Below are positions 57,985-64,000 of a DNA stretch of 64,000 bases, in pieces; positions within the stretch are counted from its first letter, which is position 1, and each line of letters begins with the position of its first letter. The translations under genes and the position numbers were made by a program. The notes beneath the pieces are model-generated. The model was not told the DNA's origin and searched no databases. It saw only the letters and a list, made by a program, of their open reading frames with translations. The stretch spans positions 43,420 to 107,419 of the forward strand of contig SVHW01000004.1 in the NCBI GenBank assembly GCA_015055655.1, read 5' to 3'. The DNA comes from Clostridiales bacterium (GTDB lineage: Bacteria > Bacillota > Clostridia > Christensenellales > Borkfalkiaceae).

Positions 57985-60579
57985 CTAAAACGCTTCTATT
58001 TTCAACGTTGAGCCTTTACTTTCCGTCGCCCCCGTAACCAAAATTTTATTTTCGATGCGACGTTTTAATTCTTCCACGTGGGAAATTAAGCCGACGGAAA
58101 AACTCTTACTCAATTTTCCTAACACGTCCATTACCGTTTCTACCAACTTTTCATCCAACGTACCAAACCCTTCGTCCAAGAAGAAAAATTCGATAGGGCG
58201 ACGGGATTTTTGACAGATGGATGCCGACAGGGAAAGCGCCAACGACAAGGATACCAAAAACGTTTCGCCGCCAGAAAGCGTCTTCACCGCACGAAGATTG
58301 CCCCCGTCGCGATTGTCCCCTACCTTGAATTCCTTATCGTATTGCAAGAAATACCGTCCTCCCGTTAAGGAAAGCAACGTCTTACTTGCCAATAAGCATA
58401 CTTCTTGCAAATATTCCGCCGCGATAAATTCTAAAAACTTATTTCCGCGCAGCAATTGACGGAGTTCGTCGCACGTTTGCAAAGCTTTGCGCTTCTCCGT
58501 AAGCTGTTTTTCCAGCGCTTGATACCTTTCCCGAAGAGCAAGCAAACGCTCTAATTTCGCCTCCTTGAAATTAAGCGACCTCGTTAACGCCTCGTACGTT
58601 TCTTTGGCAAGGCGCACCGCTGAGAGCGACGCGTCGAGCGCGCTTTCCGTATAGCCTTGAAATTGCGCAGTATCCGTCGTTTCGTATTGGCGGCGGCACA
58701 GGTCGTATTCCTCAAAAAACGCCGCACATTTTTTTTGACTGTTTTCGTAATCGCCAACGCTATCCGTCAAAGCCAACGCCTGCGCTTCGCTTTGGAAACC
58801 GTTTTCTTGCAACAGCGTTTGCAAAGACGTTTGCAACGACGAAATACGTTCTTCATACAGCGAAAACAATTTCTCTTGCGTTTGCATCTCGGCGTTGTGA
58901 GAATTGCCCGCTTTTTGCGCGTTTTCCAACGACGTTTGCGCGGAAGCTTGTTCCTTTTTTAAGCCGTCTATTTTCGCAACGAGTTCTTTTTCCGTCCCTA
59001 AATCTTGCAAATCGGCTATCTTCTCTATCGCAAGCTGTAAATTTTGTTTCAGGAGCGTGCCCTGCTTTTCTAACAGTTTCTTCTCCTGTTCATTTTGCAA
59101 ATACGCTTGACGGCGGTTTTCCAACGCGTCTATCTCTGCCTGCAAACGTTTGCGGCGCTGTTCCTGTTCCTTAAAAGCAAGGTTGACGGAAAGAATATCC
59201 AGACGCGTTTCCCCCGTAGACGGAAGGGTATATTTTTGCAACAACGATTGCACGTCCGTTTCAATTTCGGGATACTTTTTCGACAGCGAAAGTAAATCCA
59301 AGCGGAATTCCCCGTACGAATCGGCAAGCAACACGTTTTTGTAATTTTTCTTTAAATAATCGAGAAGCGTCGCGTCCTCGCCAAGCGCAGATAACTCTTT
59401 ATCCAACGTTTCCCGTTGCCGCGCAAAATCTTCCACGGCGCATTTATCTTTTAACGCGCGATATTGCGCCACACAAGCGGCGTATTCCTTTTGTAAACGT
59501 TCGGCGTGCGCCCTATCTTGCGCCGCGTCTTGAATCTTTTGCAGTTGTAACGACGCGCGCAATATCTTTTCGTCAAACGTATTCTCTTCCAAATACGCCT
59601 TCCAACGGCGTTCTTTTTCTATCGCCGCTTCCCTCGCCGCTTTGGCAAGTTCTGCGCGTTGCTTTGCCAATTTCTTCTGCCCGAGCGACGTATCGCGTTC
59701 TACAACCTTTTCTTTTATTGCCTGCGCCTTAGGGTATTTCTCTAACAGGGCGCGTAGCGTTTGCATTTCAGCCAAACGCGTTTGTAACAGGGAAAGGCGC
59801 GCGGAAATTTTGTCAAAAGCCAATTTCGCCTTTTGCTGTTCTGCGTAGCGTTGCGCAACGCGTTCCGCTTCGTCAAGCCTGAGCTTTGCCTGTTGCAAAA
59901 GCTCTTTTTCCGCAGCGATTTCTGCCTGCGTCGTTTGGAAAAGCTGCTCGTCGCCGCCCTCGTTTTCTTCCATTTTCGCGGTGATGAGATTGACTTCTTC
60001 TTCCGCCGCAAAATACCTTTCGTTAACCGCTTTTACCAGACGTTCGCCGTATTTTTCCAAATTGAATAATCTGGCGACGAGTTTCACCCGTTCTGCCGCC
60101 GTCGATTTGACGAGCGCCGCAAAATCGCCTTGCGGCAACGCAATACACGTCTTAAAATCGGAAAACGTTAACCCGATAATCGATTCGATACGTTCGTCCA
60201 CGTCGCGCGTGCCTTCCGCTAAGGCAAGCAGCTCTCCCGAAGAAGTACGCTCGTATAAATACGCCTTCGTCGTGCCGCTTTTTCGACGGCGTTCACGCTT
60301 GACGCGATAGGTACGCCGTACACCGTCCGTCAATATCTCAAAATCAAACGTGACGTACGCCCCGTCGCTGTGATAATTGATACAATCGTTAAAGGATTTC
60401 GGCGCGCGGTCTATTTCCCCGTATAAGGCAAAATGGATACTGTCGAGTATCGTACTCTTGCCGCTACCCGTATCCCCAAATATACCGAATACGCCGCCTT
60501 GAAGCAGTTTCGTAAAGTCTATCTGCGCTTTATCTTCGAAACTGTTTAAGCCGCAAAATTCTAAATATACGGGCTTCAT
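57985..60579 (-). CDS. sbcC: Exonuclease SbcCD subunit SbcC
   Basis: FGIFGDTGSGKSTILDSIHFALYG Walker A; VKTLSGGETFLVSLSLALSLS; FFLDEGFGTLDEKLVETVMDVL. Confidence 0.97.
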   Translation of the reverse strand: MKPVYLEFCGLNSFEDKAQIDFTKLLQGGVFGIFGDTGSGKSTILDSIHFALYGEIDRAPKSFNDCINYHSDGAYVTFDFEILTDGVRRTYRVKRERRRKSGTTKAYLYERTSSGELLALAEGTRDVDERIESIIGLTFSDFKTCIALPQGDFAALVKSTAAERVKLVARLFNLEKYGERLVKAVNERYFAAEEEVNLITAKMEENEGGDEQLFQTTQAEIAAEKELLQQAKLRLDEAERVAQRYAEQQKAKLAFDKISARLSLLQTRLAEMQTLRALLEKYPKAQAIKEKVVERDTSLGQKKLAKQRAELAKAAREAAIEKERRWKAYLEENTFDEKILRASLQLQKIQDAAQDRAHAERLQKEYAACVAQYRALKDKCAVEDFARQRETLDKELSALGEDATLLDYLKKNYKNVLLADSYGEFRLDLLSLSKKYPEIETDVQSLLQKYTLPSTGETRLDILSVNLAFKEQEQRRKRLQAEIDALENRRQAYLQNEQEKKLLEKQGTLLKQNLQLAIEKIADLQDLGTEKELVAKIDGLKKEQASAQTSLENAQKAGNSHNAEMQTQEKLFSLYEERISSLQTSLQTLLQENGFQSEAQALALTDSVGDYENSQKKCAAFFEEYDLCRRQYETTDTAQFQGYTESALDASLSAVRLAKETYEALTRSLNFKEAKLERLLALRERYQALEKQLTEKRKALQTCDELRQLLRGNKFLEFIAAEYLQEVCLLASKTLLSLTGGRYFLQYDKEFKVGDNRDGGNLRAVKTLSGGETFLVSLSLALSLSASICQKSRRPIEFFFLDEGFGTLDEKLVETVMDVLGKLSKSFSVGLISHVEELKRRIENKILVTGATESKGSTLKIEAF

Positions 60580-60616
60580 ACGCCTCCCCCCTTCTTTATT
60601 ATCCCTCTATCGTTCG

Positions 60617-61777
60617 TTACGTTTCGTTAAGCGTTGCCAGCGTTTCTAAAAACAGCGTTTTTACTTCCTTCTTCGGTTCGGCATTATACGCGCTTTTATA
60701 ATACGCGTCGAAAAGCGCTTCGTCGGAAAGACCTTTTCGCGACTCGAAAACCAAATTGCCGTCGGCGTGTATTTCCGTCAACAACGACACGAGATTCTCT
60801 CGGGCGTATAACCGCAACGAATCCGCTTTGGCAAGCGGCGCAGAAAGCGTTAACGTCAACTCGATAAGCGCGTTAGGGTATTCGTCCAACAACCGTTCCC
60901 CGTCGGCTACCGTTGCCGCTTTTAAACGGCACAGCTTTCTGCCGCTGTGAAGCGGCACATCCTTGATATCCGTTACGCCAGCCGTTGTGAGCCGGAAGAC
61001 TTTTACGCTTTTATCAGGGCGTTCGTCAAAAGAATATTGCAGGGGTGAACCGCTGTAATAACAATGCCCAGCACCCATTTTTTGTTTCTTATGTAAATGC
61101 CCTAACGCTATATAATCGCTTTTGGGAAGCGCCGATAACGGCACGGCGCGCGCACCGCCTAAATCGATTTCACGCTCCCCCTCCGATACGCTGCCGCCTG
61201 CCACGAAAACGTGCGCCATAAATATCGACGGCAATTGCTCCGTATTGCCGCTTTCTCCTTCGGCTATCCAACCTTGCATACGCTCTACGTAAGAAAGTTC
61301 GGATTTCTCTTCTTTAAAACGGGCTTCGTTGGGATAAGGCAACATCGATACGAATACCCTTTCCCCTAACTCGTTTTCAAAAACGACGTAACCTTTGCCT
61401 GATTTTGTGGGACGAGTGCGTCGGTTGGTGGGTTGTACCGCCACCGCCGTACGCGCGTTTCCTACCACGTAAACGCCTTGCTCTTCCGCAAACGGCGCAA
61501 TGGAAGACAAGCGCACCCCGTCGTCGTGGTTGCCGCTGATGATAAGCACCGCACGGTGTTTGCCCGCTATCTTTTTGATTTTTGAATAAAATAATTCTTC
61601 GGCGTCCGCGCTGGGAGTGTACGTGTCAAATACGTCGCCTGCAAGAAGAACGAGCTCTATCCCTTCCCTATCGCAAACGTCAGCAATTTCGTCTAACATT
61701 TCGGCTTGCTCCGCCAAACGTTCGCGTCCCATAAGACGCTTACCGACGTGCCAATCGGACGTGTGCAAAATTTGCAT
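60617..61777 (-). CDS. sbcD: Exonuclease SbcCD subunit SbcD
   Basis: MQILHTSDWHVGKRL, LLAGDVFDTY, LIISGNHDDGVRL, YIALGHLHKKQ. Confidence 0.97.
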   Translation of the reverse strand: MQILHTSDWHVGKRLMGRERLAEQAEMLDEIADVCDREGIELVLLAGDVFDTYTPSADAEELFYSKIKKIAGKHRAVLIISGNHDDGVRLSSIAPFAEEQGVYVVGNARTAVAVQPTNRRTRPTKSGKGYVVFENELGERVFVSMLPYPNEARFKEEKSELSYVERMQGWIAEGESGNTEQLPSIFMAHVFVAGGSVSEGEREIDLGGARAVPLSALPKSDYIALGHLHKKQKMGAGHCYYSGSPLQYSFDERPDKSVKVFRLTTAGVTDIKDVPLHSGRKLCRLKAATVADGERLLDEYPNALIELTLTLSAPLAKADSLRLYARENLVSLLTEIHADGNLVFESRKGLSDEALFDAYYKSAYNAEPKKEVKTLFLETLATLNET

Positions 61778-61840
61778 AGCGCGTTACCTCCCTCCTTTAT
61801 ATTTTTTTTCGGCTTTTATCGAATTTTGTTGCAAAACGAC

Positions 61841-61869
61841 TTGATTTTAACAAACAAAACGAGTATAAT
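61841..61869 (+). promoter_or_regulatory. Promoter reading toward the DnaD-like gene
   Basis: TTGATT (61841..61846), 17 nt, TATAAT (61864..61869). Confidence 0.65.
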
Positions 61870-61909
61870 AATTCTACTTTGCCGAAAATATAGACACCGA
61901 TTCTCGTTT

Positions 61910-61938
61910 ATTATACACTATTTATAAGAATAAATCAA
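61910..61938 (-). promoter_or_regulatory. Promoter reading toward sbcDC
   Basis: TTGATT (61938..61933), 17 nt, TATAAT (61915..61910). Confidence 0.65.
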
Positions 61939-62053
61939 GAAAAGTGCAAGCTATCGGCAAAAAATTTCTTAATTTTAACAAAGCTTTTTTCCTTTTTTCA
62001 CTACGTGAAAGGTTTTGTTTATCACTCTCTACAAAAGTTGCGGGAGGCGCAAA

Positions 62054-63784
62054 ATGGCGTTTTGTTCTTTTTCCAAAGACAACGACGGGAATTCCTTCGT
62101 TACCCTGGAAAACAAGTTCATCACTAAATATTTACCCGAAGCTGACGGGTTTGCCGTAAAGGTCTATCTTTACGGCTTGTATTTGTGTAAAAACGGCAAC
62201 GACGATTTCTCCTTAAACGCTATGGCTGAAGTGTTGAAAACTTCTCCTGATAAAATCGTGGAGGCGTTTGATTTTTGGGAAGATTACGATTTGGTGGATA
62301 TCATCTCTAAATCCCCTTTCACCGTGCAATATTTGCCCGTGAAATCTGCCTTGGGACGCCCTAAAAAAGTGCACTATGAACAGTACGCCGACTTTAATAA
62401 GGAACTGCAAAGAAAATTGCAAACGGTGGGGAAATTCGTGTCCGCCGGCGATTACCGCAAATATATGCGATTCTTGGAAGAAAATCCTATCCAGCCGCAA
62501 GCGCTCCTCCTTATCGTGGAATACTGCATCAACAAACAAGGAGAAACTATCTCCCCTTCGTATATATTCAATAAGGCTAAAAAATTGCTGAAAAACGGCT
62601 GCTCTACTTATGAACAAGTGGAAAAAGAACTCTCTTCCTTTAACGCTAACGAAGGGGCTTTGGTTGCCGTCTTCGCCGCGCTCGGCGGATACCAAAAACA
62701 ACCGGACGAGGGAGATTATTCGCTCTATCGAAAGTGGACGGAAACGCTCGGTTTTTCAAAAGACGCCGTCCTTGCCGCTGCCAAGCATTGTAAAAAAGGC
62801 AACGCAACTGCCTTGGATTTTCTCTTGGAAGATTTGTACGAAAAAGGCAAAACCGACGCTGCCGCTTTGGAAAACTATCTCGTCGAACGGGAAACTTTAT
62901 CCAATTGGACCTTCCGCATCGCAAGAAAATTGGGCGTGAAAGTCAGCAATCCAGATACTTATATCGACGAGTACGTGGAAAAATGGTTTACCTACGGTTA
63001 TGAAGACGCTTCCCTGCTGGACGTGGCGTTATATTGCTTGAAAACGGACAGGGGCAGCTTTGATTGTATGCATACCGTCGTTGAAAAATTGTTTGCCGCC
63101 GGCATTGTGGCACAGGAAGACGTAAAAGCATTTTTGAAAGAGCGAACGAACGAGTGGAAGCTGTTTGAAAAAATTAGGGAAATTTGCGGAAACGTACGCA
63201 AGAGCACTATGAACGTGTCTATGATACGGACTTGGAAAGATTGGACGTTTAACGACGAGATGATTTTGGCGGCGGCTACGCGCAGCGCCGGTAGCGCAAA
63301 CCCTATCCCTTATATGAACAAAATACTCGCCGAATGGAAAAAGGAAAATATCTTCTCCATAAAGGATATCCCCCAAAACGGGGCGAGTTTTGCCGCTGCA
63401 AATAACGAAAAAACGGCTGTATCCCCTACCGTGCAAGCAATTAACGCAAAGGCGGATAGAGAAAGACATTATGCCTTGCTTCGGGAAAAAGCCGTCGTCA
63501 ACGCTGATAAGATGATAGCGAAGGCAAATAAAAACACTCTGTTTAAAGACGTTTCCGCCAAACTTGCCTCTATGGAAATTACCCTTGCCAAAGCGGAGGT
63601 TTTTGAGCCGAGCAAGTTGCCCACGTTGCTGGAAGAAAAGAAACGATTGTGGGAAAAACGAAAAGCAATTTTAGCGGAAATGGGCATCCGTGAAGAAGAA
63701 TTGTTGCCGCAATATACTTGCAAAAAATGCAACGATACCGGCTTTTTGCCAAATGGAAAATCCTGTGATTGTTATCATAAATAA
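62054..63784 (+). CDS. DnaD-like replication protein with C-terminal Zn-knuckle
   Basis: RBS GGGAGG before ATGGCGTTT; FDFWEDYDLVDI DnaD-like N-terminal region; C-terminal CKKCNDTGFLPNGKSCDC. Confidence 0.75.
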   Translation: MAFCSFSKDNDGNSFVTLENKFITKYLPEADGFAVKVYLYGLYLCKNGNDDFSLNAMAEVLKTSPDKIVEAFDFWEDYDLVDIISKSPFTVQYLPVKSALGRPKKVHYEQYADFNKELQRKLQTVGKFVSAGDYRKYMRFLEENPIQPQALLLIVEYCINKQGETISPSYIFNKAKKLLKNGCSTYEQVEKELSSFNANEGALVAVFAALGGYQKQPDEGDYSLYRKWTETLGFSKDAVLAAAKHCKKGNATALDFLLEDLYEKGKTDAAALENYLVERETLSNWTFRIARKLGVKVSNPDTYIDEYVEKWFTYGYEDASLLDVALYCLKTDRGSFDCMHTVVEKLFAAGIVAQEDVKAFLKERTNEWKLFEKIREICGNVRKSTMNVSMIRTWKDWTFNDEMILAAATRSAGSANPIPYMNKILAEWKKENIFSIKDIPQNGASFAAANNEKTAVSPTVQAINAKADRERHYALLREKAVVNADKMIAKANKNTLFKDVSAKLASMEITLAKAEVFEPSKLPTLLEEKKRLWEKRKAILAEMGIREEELLPQYTCKKCNDTGFLPNGKSCDCYHK

Positions 63785-63790
63785 AAACGA

Positions 63791-63823
63791 GAAAGCGTTC
63801 CTAAACGGAGCGCTTCTTTTTTA
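63791..63823 (+). terminator. Terminator of the DnaD-like gene
   Basis: AAGCGTTCC taaac GGAGCGCTT ctttttt. Confidence 0.8.
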
Positions 63824-63938
63824 TGGAAAAATAAATAGAAATAAAATTATTTTAAGATTTTTTAGAAAGACTGACAAAAACGCTTGCAATTTTTTAAAAA
63901 ATACAGTAATATAAATAAGCTGTTTAAAAAAAGCGCAC

Positions 63939-64000
63939 GCAGAGATGTCTGAGTGGTTTAAGGAGCACGATTGGAAATCGTGTGTAGGTTGAAAGCTTAC
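63939..64000 (+). tRNA. tRNA-Ser (anticodon GGA), truncated at the window edge
   Basis: GCAGAGATGTCTGAGTGGTTTAAGGAGCACGATTGGAAATCGTGTGTAGG; anticodon loop TTGGAAA; long variable arm begins. Confidence 0.9.

Noticed and set aside
1-64000. CRISPR arrays, rRNA genes, prophage structural genes
   Set aside because: No regularly spaced short repeats, no rRNA-like sequence, and no phage structural or integrase proteins were seen.

Overview
The window is a chromosomal segment, probably from a Clostridia-type member of the Bacillota (inference from DegV, DUF951, the DnaD-like protein, UPF0210 and overall gene content). Four parts stand out. (1) Positions 1-30.7 kb hold one co-directional minus-strand surface-polysaccharide operon. 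It starts at a near-perfect sigma-A promoter (TTGACA-17-TATAAT) and encodes an initiating phosphoglycosyltransferase, many glycosyltransferases, Wzy-like and Wzx-like proteins, TagD/TagF-like and GDPD proteins, a complete-looking pseudaminic acid set, CapE/F/G (UDP-L-FucNAc) and dTDP-rhamnose genes. (2) 30.9-41.5 kb is mostly housekeeping: TfoX-N, a TrxR-like protein, a PPTase, GlyA, an MFS transporter, GlgB, TspO, GH36, and a tRNA-Pro with a duplicated 3' end. (3) 41.7-45.9 kb is an AT-rich accessory island between 75-bp near-perfect direct repeats, the right-hand one abutting tRNA-Leu. It carries a candidate toxin-antitoxin-SecB-like chaperone module (MqsR-MqsA-SecB order, with a C-terminally extended antitoxin) and a large PD-(D/E)XK nuclease-like protein. 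This is the most interesting system in the window. (4) 46.0-64 kb is core genome: RpiB, Sua5, DnaB, PepF, LepB, SbcCD, a DnaD-like protein and a partial tRNA-Ser. All family calls come from reading motifs in the supplied translations. No database search was run.
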